This document shows positions 35,077 through 47,447 of a stretch of DNA of 64,000 nucleotides, piece by piece; position 1 is the stretch's first letter; each line of letters begins with the position of its first letter. The translations under genes and the position numbers were made by a program. The DNA lies in the NCBI GenBank assembly GCA_003255025.1, contig QANY01009007.1, positions 186,001-250,000 on the forward strand, read 5' to 3'. Below the pieces are notes generated by a model. That model saw only the letters and a list, made by a program, of their open reading frames with translations, had not been told where the DNA came from and ran no database searches. This stretch comes from Datisca glomerata. Its lineage: Eukaryota; Streptophyta; Magnoliopsida; Cucurbitales; Datiscaceae.

Positions 35077-35384
35077 TGTTAGCATAAAGAGAGACTCGAG
35101 CATCACCTAGTGTTGGCTACTATCCAAACACTTTATATCAACAACTATTAAGAACTAGACAACTCTTAACTAATTGTAATTAGTTAATCTAAGGAACTAT
35201 AGTGTAATGGTGTTTCTTACCATGGACCTGAATACTATCTAAGTAATATAAATACAATGCAGCTCGGGTATCTTAGTAATATGCTGAGATCAATTTCTGC
35301 CAAACAAGTTTTCAATTATCATCTTCTTCTTCCTTTCTTGATTATCTTCTTTCTTACAAACTCAGTAGTTCAGTAACTCTTTCA
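35077..35384 (+). repeat. 3' LTR of the plus-strand copia element
   Basis: Aligns with 30749-31087 apart from the tandem expansion and scattered substitutions; starts right after the polypurine tract. Confidence 0.92.
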
Positions 35385-35389
35385 GTTTC

Positions 35390-37014
35390 TAGTTAGGTCT
35401 CACATATTTAAATCGAAAAAAAAATTGAGCAGGAAAATGAATATCAATTTATTTTCACATATTGGTTTAATTGATTTTTATATAAATTACAATCCATGCA
35501 TTCATTTAAAGAAAATGTGATGGGAATATGTTGTAGTGTTTCATGTTATTATTCATTTGCTTCATGTTTATGAGAAAACTAAATTATTCATCAAGAAAAT
35601 ATGGAGATTGATTTAGATAGGAAAAATGACATCACAAAAAATAAAATCAAACATATATAAATATCCCTATATATAGAACCATGCATTAGAATTCATTGAC
35701 GATAAGGAGAAAAACAAGAGTTGTTCAAGGTCTACTCATGCTAATAAAAATCTTCTATAACCCAAAAAATTTAAGATTTGAAAGTAAGACTAAAATATAT
35801 AAGAGATGTTCAAGGTCTAGTCATCCTAACAAATCTAGATCTTAGGGTTTGTTTTGTATGTGAAAGCTTGAATGACTATGCCAATTGAATTGGTGACAGT
35901 TAAATTGATGACAAAATAATTGAAATGTTTGATTATGCATGATAACTTATAGAATAATTGATGGCAATTTAGGATTATTATGTTTAGAGGTAATTCAATT
36001 GTTATCTCAAGATTGTTTTGCCTTCTTATCCTGGATTACTTTCCTTTTTAGAGGCAATTCAATTCTCCCTAAGGATATAAATTAAGATTACATGCAAGTT
36101 AGAATTGTTGTCAAATTTAAGAATTACGCCAAACAAATGTGGTGATTCAAATATAAGAGGATTACAAAGGATTGTAATCCTAGATAGCGTGCTCCAAACA
36201 GGCCATTGGTGAAATTAAAAGAACTAGCATATATCTTAATCAAGTTGGAACTCCGTTAGCGCAACATAAAGCATTATTAGAAGAAAACAACTGTTAAAAT
36301 ATATACCTCAAATTCCTTGGAGATTTGTTTCTAACTTGGAGTTAATTATTAAGAAAAATATTATGTGATAGTGCGCCTTGAATATATTTTGAATAGGAAT
36401 GAGATTGGAGTTTTGAATGGTTATAAATATAAGGCAGTAGTAATGAGTTTGGTGACTCAACTCCGACAGGCAGTGAAGCGTGTGCCTCTACCTTAAATGA
36501 AGCATTTTGTAGTGAGTAGACTCTGCCCTAAGAGATAGAGGACAACATTAAGATATGAGAGGGGACTCTATCTCAGGAGGGGTACGCCATGATATTGAGA
36601 GGTTAGTTAGAGGACTTAGCCCATGCTGAAGACGATCAATAAGTGGTGACTTTTGTCTAAGCTAGTTATGATTGTCAAATATGGTGGAGACGTTGACCAT
36701 GCGTGGAATCAATGGCATTGAGGTATGTATTATAGTTTGTGTGTGTTGAGTTCAGAACTAGGTGCAATGAGATTTGAGCTAGTTGATCACGATGTAATGA
36801 TGATGATAATGAGATAGTCGTAAATGTAAGTAAATTGACCGAACCAAATTAAAATATTATTTTTTGACGCTTTTGTTACAACAACTATGAAAAGGAAAAT
36901 AAAAGAAAGAAGTTGACAGGTGAAGGAGATCCTTCAAACCTTGCTCTCTTGCAAAAAATTAGTATATAGAGTGAACGAAGAAAGAAAAATAAATAATTAT
37001 GAAATAGTTTAATT
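35390..37014. other. Intergenic region with a possible MITE
   Basis: No gene. The segment 35832-36206 starts GGGTTTGTTTTGTATG and ends GTGCTCCAAACAGGCC, loosely inverted ends of a type common in plant MITEs (GGCCTGTTTGG). A target duplication is not clear. The rest is AT-rich and featureless. Confidence 0.35.
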
Positions 37015-37070
37015 AAATTAGGTTAGGGTTAAAAAAATTAGGTTAGGGTTAAAAAAATTAGGTTAGGGTT
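37015..37070. repeat. Short 20-bp tandem repeat with TTAGGGTT words
   Basis: GGTTAGGGTTAAAAAAATTA occurs twice exactly (37021-37060) with partial copies on both sides. The words resemble plant telomere units but the period is 20 bp, so it is not a telomeric array. Confidence 0.8.
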
Positions 37071-37180
37071 TGCACTACTGTAAAATGGTTCTTTTCTTCT
37101 AGTCGAGGTTAGGTAAACTATCCACCATTACATTTTTTCACATATCATGGTTCTTTTTTTCTAGTCGAGGTTAGGGTTTG

Positions 37181-37341
37181 CACTACTGCAAAGTGGGTTT
37201 TTCTTGTGTTTCTTAAGATGAAGCCATTGTAAAATTTAAAATTTATCACGACACCATTTTTCATGATGGTGCAATGACCATCATAAGTTAACTTTTTGTG
37301 ACGGTGATCCACTGTCGTGAAAAACTATTTTTCTAATAGTA
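37181..37341. mobile_element. CACTA-like short non-autonomous element (tentative)
   Basis: Left end CACTACTGCAAAGTGGG; right end, read on the other strand, TACTATTAGAAAAATAG. Near the right end are short repeats CGACGG/CGACAG of the subterminal kind seen in CACTA elements. The right terminus lacks an exact CACTA, and the 3-bp duplication is not identifiable. A partial second copy of the left end lies at 37072 (CACTACTGTAAAATGG). Confidence 0.45.
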
Positions 37342-37383
37342 TTATGGGTTATTAATGTAAATATATTTTGTAGTATTAGAAAA

Positions 37384-37639
37384 TGGGTTATTAATATAAA
37401 TATATAAGTTCACCTTAACCCAACAGTTTAAACTTTTGAAGAATTAATAATTTAACATGGTATCAAAGTTCAAACTCTTGAATCAATAATTTTTTTCCTC
37501 AAAGTTAAATTTTCACCTGTTAGGATTATTAAAAAAATCAGGCCTAAATGTGAGGGGGAGTGTTGACAATTAATTCAAATATATATTTGTTTTCCTTAAC
37601 CTAATTATTTAAACGTCTAGAATAATTGACAATTCAACA
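37384..37639 (+). mobile_element. TRIM-like miniature LTR retrotransposon
   Basis: Only about 256 bp. A left terminal repeat (37384-37457, TGGGTTATTAATATAAATA ... AATTTAACA) is followed directly by a primer-binding site TGGTATCAAAG (37458-37468). A non-coding interior of about 80 bp ends in a polypurine tract TGTGAGGGGGAG, followed at once by a right terminal repeat (37561-37639, TGTTGACAATTAATTCAAATA ... AATTCAACA). The two repeats align along their length (shared CCTTAACC, TTTAAAC and AATAATT/ATTGACAATT-like words). LTR-PBS-PPT-LTR without genes is the definition of a terminal-repeat retrotransposon in miniature. No target duplication was found. Confidence 0.7.
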
Positions 37640-38299
37640 ATACAAATCTATAGTGATTCTAGGTTAACAAGATTTTAAACAAAACAAGCATACTACTATA
37701 TATCTAAAAGTGGAGATTCTGGAAAAGTTTTCTTTTGACAACTTTATCTCTATACGTTATTAGAATCACTAAATTGTCCTTCACTATGGTAACTATAGTA
37801 ATTAAGTTGCTGATAATAATTAATATACTATTTTACATTTTCCAAGTAAACTTATATTTATAACAGTAGTTGTGATAGTAATGTAATATTTACACATATT
37901 ACTTTCTATACATAAATTTTTAATATAATCTTAGATGCATGTAAATATCTTTTAAATGAAATTAGCTGTAGAAAATAGTTATATTTGAATGAGATTGACT
38001 ATTAACATAATATTTGATAACATTTATTTGTTTAATACTTTTTTTACAATTTGTATTTATACTACTGATTTTTGTTGATGTCTTTTGAATTTGTATTTAT
38101 ACTACTTATTCATTAAGGCTTTCCTGTTCAGGGGCAAAGCATATGTGTTTTGAATCTAGCTTATAAAGTGTTGTTTCACACTTATACACATGTTGTAACT
38201 GTCATTATTTTTCCATTTTGTTTCATTTCTTTATGAAGACATGTTATCAACGTACAAGTGACACAAATTTAGCTATAACTTGTTGTTAAGATTTATTTA

Positions 38300-38645
38300 T
38301 TTTTTATTTAGTTCAGACATTTGTGCTCAACTTTTGACTATGACTTGATTTTACCAAGTGTTCGTCACATGGCAAGATGTTGCTCACCTACCAACAATCT
38401 CTCTCCCAGCACCTGCCTTCCTTGGGAGTCAAATCCCCTGACCATCGAGTTTTGATACCAATTGTAAGATGAAGTATTTATTGTTGAACTAAAAGCTATA
38501 GTTTGTAGTTAAGAGTCAAATTTATTTTTGATCTTATGTAGTTCAAATAGCTATGCTTAAATTTCGAGTATGACTTGATCACATCAGACCTCCGCTACAT
38601 AGCAGGATGCTAGTCCACCTGTCAACAGTCTCAGTTTATCAATAT
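38300..38645. repeat. Imperfect direct duplication, about 100 bp
   Basis: Two blocks (about 38310-38400 and 38538-38630) share GTTCA-(A/G)-A..., GACTATGACTTGAT or AGTATGACTTGATC, CA(C/T)ATGGCAAGATG or CATAGCAGGATG, and CACCTACCAACAATCTC or CACCTGTCAACAGTCTC. They look like two decayed copies of one repeat. No coding content. Confidence 0.55.
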
Positions 38646-39873
38646 TGTGTTAAAATAGATATAAAGAGATAAGTTAGAAAACCCCATGTATTCTTTGAAA
38701 GAGTGAATTAATTTGAGTCAATAAACTTCCCTTTGTGAATTTGCTTGCAAAGAAAATATAAGCCACACATATATCCTACGTTCATGCGTGTCATGTATAT
38801 GAACATGTCGTGTGTGTCGTCTAATGTGTGTGTTTATTTGTATATGCATATTGCGTATATAGAGAGAATGGTAAAGGGATCAAGAGAGCTGAGAGAGGGG
38901 TGATCATGTTATGCTTAGGGAAACAAATACAGCTAGGCAGGCATGTGAGGTGGTGATGGTGGATGAAGGGAGAGAGAGAGCATGTGGTGATAAGATGGGA
39001 AAGTGTGGAGGATGTCCGTGGGTGAATAAGGTTAAAAAATATCCTTTTTGATGAGGCTGTCTTGTTTTGTTTGTTATTTTGTTGGATCCGTGACTTTTTT
39101 TTCCTCAGTCTGATGTTATTGGTCCCTCCTCTCTTTCAACTCTCTTTCTTCTTCTCTGTATATACACAAGATGAGTTGAAATTCTATAGGTACTTGCAAA
39201 GTCCTTAGTTTGAGTTATACGCCACACTCAATTCTCTTAGAATTATAACCTAGAGAAAAATAATCACCAGAAGTATTGTTACTAATTTATATTACTAGCT
39301 AAATACTTGTGCTATGCACGTGATTATATAAATTTATAAAATAACGATACATAAACTAAGAAATATATGAGCAGATTATAGTTTATGGAATAACTATTAG
39401 CTTATTATAATAAGCTACTGAATTAAGATATATGTTTAAATAAAAGAAATAAGGTTATAAGACACTCATTATTTTAAGCAAAGCTTGAACAATCCAATTG
39501 ATATATTTTGTCATTTTCACCTAGTAAACGAAGATCATCCTTGAGATCTGAAAAAGGTTAAAAATTAGAATAGAGTCAATTACACAACTTGGATAAAATA
39601 ACAAAATTCTATGTTTAAATTGTCAAGGAAATTTTTTATCAGCGATTAACGCATATCATAAACTCAATAGAATCAGTTATGCATATTGTAATCAAGAGAT
39701 CAAAGTGGTCAATATTAAAGTGAACCTGTCGAGAGGAAAAACTTGGATATGCAAGTATTCATTTCCAGCCTGAGGCGTCCAAGAAGCAATAACTAAGCAA
39801 TTTTAGAACTATTGAAGAAATAGTAGCTCATAAATATTAGAGAAGAATGAGAGCATTGCAACACAAAAGCTCA
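38646..39873. other. Intergenic region, nothing recognised
   Basis: AT-rich apart from a purine-rich, more GC-balanced patch at about 38870-39170 that ends near a TATATACAC motif. I find no coding family there. Confidence 0.35.
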
Positions 39874-39881
39874 CTTAGATG

Positions 39882-40648
39882 TAGGGGTGTTCAAAACTCG
39901 TCCAGACCGTTTAGTCCGAACCAAAATTGATCGGTCTGGATGGTATTTTTATTATTAATGGTCGGTTTGGTCCTCCTTTTAGAGAGGACCGAAATTTCAG
40001 ACCCGTCTAAAATTTTCGTTAGTTCTGGACCAATCCGACCAGTTCGACCGTATAGTGTATATATATATATATGTGTACTTTTTTTAGGGTTTTAGGTTAT
40101 TTCTCTTCTCTCCAGCCAGTGCCTCTCGCGTCTCGCCTCCATTCGGTGCCTCTCGCGTCTCGCCTCCAGCCAGCCCCTCTCACCTCTCCCCTCCCTCAGC
40201 TCAGTCCCTCTTCACACTCTCTCTCTCCCTCAGCTCAGCCCCTCTCACGTCTCACGACTCTGCCTCCCACCTCTCCCGTCCCTCAGCTCAGTCCCTCTTC
40301 ACTCTCTCTCTCCCTCAGCTTAGCCCCTCTCACGACTCTGCCTCTCACCTCTCCCCTCCCTTAACTCAATCCCTCTTCACTCTCTCCGTCAGCTCAGTCC
40401 CTCTCACGTCTCATGACTCTGCCTCTCACTCAGACCCTCGGACCCTCTCCCTCTCTCTTAGCTCAGACATTTATTGCATAACAATTATTTAGTCCATTAA
40501 GTCCGACCGTTGAATTTCGGTATGGTCAGTCCGGATTTTTTTTCAGATTTTTGGTCTGTTTGGTCCTCCATATAAGAAGACCGTGATTTTCGGTCTGGTC
40601 TTATTTTCCTCCAAATGTCCGATTAGACCGACCGTTGAAACACCCCTA
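39882..40648. mobile_element. Non-autonomous hAT element with perfect 8-bp target duplication
   Basis: 767 bp with ends TAGGGGTGTTCAAAA and, on the other strand, TAGGGGTGTTTCAACGG. It is flanked by an exact 8-bp duplication CTTAGATG (39874-39881 and 40649-40656). Its first 350 bp match the right end of the 3.3-kb hAT element at 47448-50788, including the AGGGTTTTAGGTTA word and a CT-rich GCCTCTC/CAGCTCAGTCCCTCT block. Its last 150 bp match the other end of that element. The middle, with the transposase, is missing. It is therefore an internal-deletion derivative of that family, mobilised in trans at some time. Confidence 0.92.
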
Positions 40649-40656
40649 CTTAGATG

Positions 40657-41939
40657 TACATGAGTGAGAGATATATGATATAGGGATATGGTCGAAATTT
40701 AAAGTTAATAAAATGAGAAAAATAAATTATGTAATATGAACTAAATATAAAATAAAACATGTCCTATAATATTATGGATTCAATGTACTAAATTGATTTA
40801 ATCATGAAGACTGTTCATACAACTATTTTAATGTACTAGATTAAGAGAACGTACGTGAAAGGCTTAATAAGTAACAATGAAAATTATAATTTTAAATCGA
40901 TATATGAAAAAACAAAACAAAAAATAAGAAATAAAGAAAACATTATAAAAAAATTAACTTATTGACAAACAACGAAAGTCAATTTACACTTACGTAAAGA
41001 GTGAGAAACAGTGAGTTACTGTATGATTCTTTAGTTAATATTTGTAAATCAAAGCTGTCTTGAAATTATATTATGAATATAATAACAATTATGTTTGGAT
41101 AAATTGGTCGAAAAATATTTTTCAAGTATAAATTTATCAAAGTAAATCTAAATCTTATTTTGCCAAATAGATAACTTGATAAATTTTATTCAAAGATGAA
41201 TAATTTACTAGTCTCATTTCTTAATTTTAAAATATATAAGGACAATATAATTATTAACATAAGTTAAATTGTACATTATATATAAATAATACCTAAAATA
41301 GTACAATACTATCTGATTAATATTATAGATATACATTATTAAAACATTAAATACCTACAAGAAAAGTTCAAAAGATACTACTAATTATTGCACTAATAAC
41401 TTAATTGTTATAGTGAAAGGACGAATTACCGATTCTCATAATGCATAAAGACTAGTTGTCTAAAGAAAATTTTCCCAGAATGTTCACTTTCATATACAAT
41501 ATGATATGATATTTATATAACACAAGTCTTGTAGCACGTGCATCATATGTATTATGATATTTTAGTATATATGATATCTTATTGTGTTAAGTGGTTCAAA
41601 ACTATTCATAATAGAATGAAACATTAAAAAGTGATACGTTAACAAAATTCAACCCATTATTTATTTGCATTCAAGTACATATGAGAATAATATTCTTTTG
41701 CAAATATAGCAAAAAAGAAATACGTACAGAAACAAAGAAATAAAAACTCAAATTAAAAGTTCGTTTTTCTAAAATAATACACATGAAACTAAAAAGTCTT
41801 GTACTAATAATTAAGCATTGATTATTTGAGATTAATAATATGATAATAAGGATAATTAAATATTCTTATTAAACTTTTTCAAGTAAACTGATTCAATGTT
41901 TATATAAATATACGTGTCAATCAATCATATGTAATCATA
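40657..41939. other. Intergenic AT-rich region, nothing recognised
   Basis: Very AT-rich, no coding family, no transposon ends found. Confidence 0.4.
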
Positions 41940-41959
41940 TCAAAATGATAAATGATAAT

Positions 41960-42640
41960 ATATTGAGGGTCTCACCTTCAATATATATTGCATGTCCTGA
42001 CTCTGTATGTGATCAAGCTTGTTATGAAGATAATATTACCACAAACCATCTAACTTCTAATCTAAGAAATCTAAGTCTTGTTCACGAAAACAACGGACTA
42101 GAAAATTGGCAATCTGTAATGGTAAGTGTTTGACTATATCACAAATAAGTTCAACCTTCTTACTTTCAAAATTGTTAACTTGATACCTTATTGAGAATAA
42201 GACATTAAGAAAAATCTCGTTATCATTTTCATGCCATTTTTGTGTTGAATTTCATGCTGATTTTTGCATTGTAAATGACAAAGCCTCAAAGAGTGTTACT
42301 TATGCAATGGACTCTCAAAGATGGACATTATCTTCTCAGTTATCTAGATGCCAAAGGACCTTCACCCAACTATGTTCAAAATGTAACTCCTTGTATAAAA
42401 AATACAAACAGTTTTGTTTCCAAGAATAAATCTAATACTAGGTTAGTCAATTGTTTTGATCATGTGTAAATTTTGATAATAACAAAGACTGTAACTCTAC
42501 TGTCGAGAAGTTTAATCCGATAAAAGACTTTCTTCTTCTTTTTCCTATACAAACCTAAAGGATGTAAACACTTGTATCCTTTATGATTTGGAGATTTAGA
42601 ATTACTGTTGAAAGTTCCTATTAATAAGAAATGCACAACC
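41960..42640. pseudogene. Scrambled copia polyprotein relic
   Basis: On the plus strand, 41978-42100 translates to words matching the post-gag region of the 30.7-35.4 kb copia element (CPDSVCDQ, YEDNITTNHLTSNLRNLSL; compare SPDTISDQ, NHITTDLNNLSL near 32050). A second piece near 42270-42330 matches its KDKASG...LQDGFYLL region. On the minus strand, 42640-42530 encodes HKGYKCLHP, the copia integrase C-terminal motif, so part of the relic is inverted relative to the rest. No LTRs are seen. Confidence 0.7.
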
Positions 42641-42659
42641 AAAGGTCTTCAAAGTATTA

Positions 42660-45600
42660 TATTTGGGTATTATATATGGCTTGAGATTAGGAATGCACAT
42701 CCTACCGTTTGGGTTATTTTTCATTTTTAACCCTTTACTTTAAAAAGTAGTAGATAAGATCATACAGTTAAATTGTTGTTCCACGTTTATCCTTCCATAG
42801 TTATTCCGTTACCATAAATTAACGGCTCGTCACAGAATGTCTAGTTGACAATACGTGATAAATAAAACGACATCACATCACTCTAATTCTTAATCTAATG
42901 GACACGTCAGCATTCATTCCTCCACGTCACTCACTTTTCCTAGATATCATAAACTACACATATATTATTTTATTTTGTTAAAAAGTATAAAATTTTATTC
43001 ATTTTACAGATAGTATAAATTCGGGTAAATTATATTTATAGCTATTTTCAAGATTACATTAAAAATAATTAATATGTTATCAATGTTAGGATTTAATAGT
43101 TTGTAATCAGTTTATAGATAATAACTAGATTTGATTATAATAAAGTCTTTCAATAAAAATATGTATATGTTATCTTAGTTAATAATCAGTTAATAAATAT
43201 TGTCCGATCCTAATAAGAATTTATAATAAATTGCATAAATATGTAATATGACAATTAAGTATTTACTCATAACTTATTGTTGGTGTTTAAATTTCAGCAT
43301 TTTAAGTGAGCAATAATATTATATGGGCTTCTCCGACAATGTTAAACTTCATTTTTTTGTATTCTCGTAACCATCTTTTCCGCCATTTTCCATAGTATCT
43401 CTTTTGAAAATTTTGAATTAGTTTCAACGTAGAATAACTTTTGATACTTGTCTTGATTTTTGCTTTTTTAATTTTTTTTCTCCAGATTGTATTAGTTATA
43501 AATTTTAAAATTCAATAACTTTTTGTCTGTTTAAAAAATCATAATTATTACCTTTTCTGTCATTAAATCTATTAGATATTACATAAATTTAAAATTCCTT
43601 ATTTACTTATTAATTAGTTCATTTTTATCATAATTTATATAATGTGTATTATTGTAAATGAACTTATATACTATGTTGACTATTTCCAAATTTGAATATT
43701 AAATACATTTTTTAAATGATATGTTTATCTCTAATCGGAAAGTTGACCTTTTTTAAGAGGGTACTATCTTATCGTCATAACCTGAGTAAACCGGATCAGA
43801 TTTTTTCACTTCAAACCATGCCACGTACGCCGTTGTCATTCACCAAAATCCGCGGGGATGATGCCAGAGTTATTAATTAGATTTTGTCGTGTGCGGTGTC
43901 TCCTACGGTAGCATTTAATGGACTCTCAATCGTCCAGGGAAATCCAGTGGCTAAAAGTCCCTGTAGAGGAACTGATGGCTGTGAACGCAATTGTTCTCTT
44001 CAAAAGGATCTACAGAGGGTAACGATCCAGTGGCTGTAACTTGTCATCGACCATGTACTCGGATAAGCCACCGTTTCTTCTATTTATTTATTCATTTATA
44101 TAGTTTATTAGCTGCATCGAATAATGAAGAATATGGTATGTATCATAATTCATAGCACATGGAGCTCATCAAGGGTGTAATTTTAAAAAACAAATCTTTT
44201 CATTTTGATCTGTTTACCTAATTTAATTTGATTCTATCCAATCATGTATGACAATATTATATGCATAGGCGTCAAAAAATGACCAAAAATTAAGGAAAAT
44301 TATAAGTTATCGACCCAGTACTAATATTGGAAGGCGATTTACCGTTACTTCATTTATGTAGAATTCTTGCCCAGTGATCGTCATACAGAGACGATATCTA
44401 ATCATCACCTCAAATTTATTGTAAATTTTGAATATTTATAACTCAGTTTTTTCAAGAAACATAAATTTTAAAACACATAGCAACTATTAACTCTCTTATT
44501 TAAAGTGCCCAAAGTAAGAAAATAAAATTTGAAACACTTTTTTTTCTCGAGAAAATAGAATATAAAATTTTAAACACTAGAAGAGAGAGGAAATGTGTTT
44601 TTAATAAGACGAAGCAAGTCAAGTTTCTTTTTCTCTAAAGTAAAAAAAAAATATGTCCAGTTTCAAGCCTAAAAAGTTGGGTTAAATTTTAAAAATGACT
44701 TTCTAAGTGATTTTTGTGTACTTTACACACATGTATATTGATAAATTTACACATTTATTAAGATTCTATATCCTCTGAAATATAAACCGTTATATATCCA
44801 CTTAATGTAATTAGTTAAATTACACGTGCAGTACATGTGATATATATTTTTTTTTATTTTAATTATTTCTTATACATTATGTGTTCATATAAATAAAAAA
44901 ATAACTTTGAATAAGATATATTTATTAGTAAATAAAATTTAAAAAACCTACAATTATAACTTTTATATTTTTTTTATAAGTCTTACTCATCTAAATATTT
45001 CTAATCAAGTTAGTTGTGTTAGAATAACACTCTCTATATATTTTTTAGTTAGATTCTTTTAATATATTATTTCTTTGATCTCTATCTGACAAATGAACAA
45101 AAAAAATATTTTATTCTTTAATTTGATTGTTTATTGAATTTTTTTAATATATATCTTAACGACATAAAAATAAAAAATAAAAAGTTTGTTCAAGAGATAT
45201 ATTATTTTGAGAAATAAGAAAAGAAGAAAATGCCATTAATGATGCACCATTAAGGGGTGAACAAAATGGTCTAAAATAATTCTCCTTCTCATCTCACTTT
45301 TAATATACTAGTAGAAAAACACGTACTTCACACGTGAAAAATAATTATAAAATCATTTTATAACTTTAATATGCAATAACATTTTATTTAAAAAATCATT
45401 AAGTTGGTGCGATGCCCACTATTTTAAGTTAATTTCTATAACTACTCACAATTTTAATGAATTATCATATAATTTCAGTTTGAAAAAATAATTATAAAAT
45501 CAATAAATAAAAATTTATGTTCATTGATACTCGTAAATTGAAAAAAAAATATTGACAGTGTTAGGTATCATGAAACTAAATTTTAAAATTAAAAATCAGA

Positions 45601-46512
45601 TAATGGATAAATAGAGCAATCAAAATATATAAATATATGGGTTGACACGTCAAGTATGATATATGGTAATAAAAAAAATTTGACCTTTTGAATACATACA
45701 CCAAAAATGTGACAAATGTAGGCTCTAAAATTTCACAACTATTAACAAAAAATTTGTATATATTAGATACACACGAATTTAACATTAGAAAACTAATTTG
45801 ATGAGTGAGGATGTGTCGAAAACACATTTCATTGCAATTACATTTGTTGTTCTTTAATATAACAACGAGAACCATGCCCCCGACTATTGTGTCTATGTTA
45901 TTGAAACCACCAAAAATAATGTAAACTTCAACATGTCTTCTTTCTTTGTAGTTGTCTTCTTTCTTTGCACTTGTTCGTTCCTCATTTTTGCTCTTGCTCC
46001 ACATGAAAAATATTAAACAATCTCACCCTGGCTTCTCAATTCAACTTACACAATCCCTATGCATGAACCAAGTTAGTTTTAATTAACATGGAAACTTGGA
46101 TGGCATATCAATGAATGTACTCTATTTAATTTGTAAAATCAACAGAGTACCACTGAAATGATTAATTTCTGCAAAAAAACAAACATATTCCATATGTTTT
46201 AATTGGGCTAAATTTATTATAGTTGTTAGGTCCATATATAATTTTAAACTTTATACAAAACTAGCAACCATTTAGAAGTTTAATATAAAATTAGATAACT
46301 AATTTAATAATTATAAGAAATACTCAAGTTTTATGGACCCACTAACCAAGAATACATATATTCCTATTATACCCATTTACTATCATTTAATAAATTTAAA
46401 AAAAATAGAAACTCTCATAAGTCATAAAGAAATCAATTAAATATCTCATTTAATGCTATACTTTTTTGAAATTTTTCTTGAAATCTCTTCTCTCTCTCAT
46501 TGTGTGTGTGTG
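42660..46512. other. Intergenic AT-rich region, no gene seen
   Basis: Over 3.8 kb of AT-rich sequence without coding potential. The patch 43780-44080 is more GC-balanced, but it has stops in all frames and no family resemblance. Confidence 0.45.
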
Positions 46513-47447
46513 TGTTATGAGTATTTTCCTGGGCTCCTATGGTGTGACGACGTGTGTCACGCCACATTGAGAAGCTTACGATGAAGGAAAGTTTCAAAGA
46601 AGAAGAACCGACTTCAACTGATCAGCCTAAAAAAAGCTCAGGTTGCACAGACCCTGTACAGCCCGAGCTCATGTAAGAGCAAGAATAGAACTTACGAAGA
46701 GAGCTCAGATAACCCCGAGCGCAGGGTCATCATTGTCCGCTGAAAGTATTATCCAACAAGTCCAATAGTCATGGAAGAATGTCAGGATAGCCTCCGTCCG
46801 GTCATTTAAAAAACATATCAACATTTAATGTCTGTCGCTTTATGTCAAGATCGTCTCTCTTTCATCCAATCAAGGACAGTCAGGACAGGTGTGCCAGTCG
46901 CCGCCCAAGTCTTGACAGCCTCTTGCACGAGAATGGTCATCCCCCATGACTTAAAACCCCGTTGGTAGAGTCACCATGTACTCGCAGGACCATGGAGGAA
47001 ACTATCTAGGAAAGGGTGAGTCGACACCTTAACCTGGGGAAATTGCCACCCCTTGAAGAAACCGGGACCAAAGTGAAACTAGGCTTCAGACGGACAATCT
47101 CCTCCTTTGGAAGGTTCTGGTTTGGGTCATCCCAAGAAGGAGGAGGAGAGCGAGGCCGTTGAAGAACAAATGAATGTAGCGACCCCTAAAGGACTCTTTA
47201 GGGGCAATATGTGAGAAGGTGGGGAAGATGGAAGAAAGTATCGTTGGCCACCCTCTGTCCAACTCCTTGGTGTTCTTTTGGCTACCAACAATAGGCTCCC
47301 ACGCAAACGAAAGCCACGAGACACGGAAAAACTGGCTAGGGATCAATCCCGGTTGAGATACAGATTCGCGCATCGACCCTCCGCAACAAGCATTTCCCAG
47401 CTCTCATGCCATGTATCATTATGTTGGCTTGCAATCCAAGTCAGAAC
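46513..47447. repeat. GC-rich orphan block, probable transposon or LTR remnant
   Basis: Base composition changes sharply from AT-rich to balanced or GC-rich at about 46520 and returns at the hAT border. The only frames (for example 47086-47373, minus) look non-coding. The composition and dense CpG-containing words suggest an LTR retrotransposon fragment, but I found no primer-binding site, terminal repeat or target duplication. Confidence 0.35.

Larger units (their letters stand above)
30749..35384 (+). mobile_element. Ty1-copia LTR retrotransposon, degenerate
   Basis: A plus-strand element of 4.6 kb. The LTRs begin TGTTAGCATAAAGAGAGACT and end AACTCTTTCA. A textbook primer-binding site TGGTATCAGAGC follows the 5' LTR directly (31088-31099), and a polypurine tract GAGGGGGGA precedes the 3' LTR (35068-35076). 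Flanks GTTTA (30744-30748) and GTTTC (35385-35389) are a probable 5-bp target duplication with one change. The coding order gag, zinc knuckle, integrase, reverse transcriptase, RNase H is that of copia. It belongs to a different family from the element at 22.2-27.4 kb. Confidence 0.93.

Noticed and set aside
37015..37070. Interstitial telomere array
   Set aside because: The period is 20 bp with A-rich spacers, not 7-bp TTTAGGG units.
38870..39175. Purine-rich patch as a microRNA or gene leader
   Set aside because: I looked for well-known plant miRNA sequences and a hairpin and saw neither; no coding frame follows.
40071..40364. 97-codon Pro/Ser/Leu-rich frame in the short hAT element
   Set aside because: It is a translation of the CT-rich subterminal low-complexity block shared with the large hAT element, not a gene.
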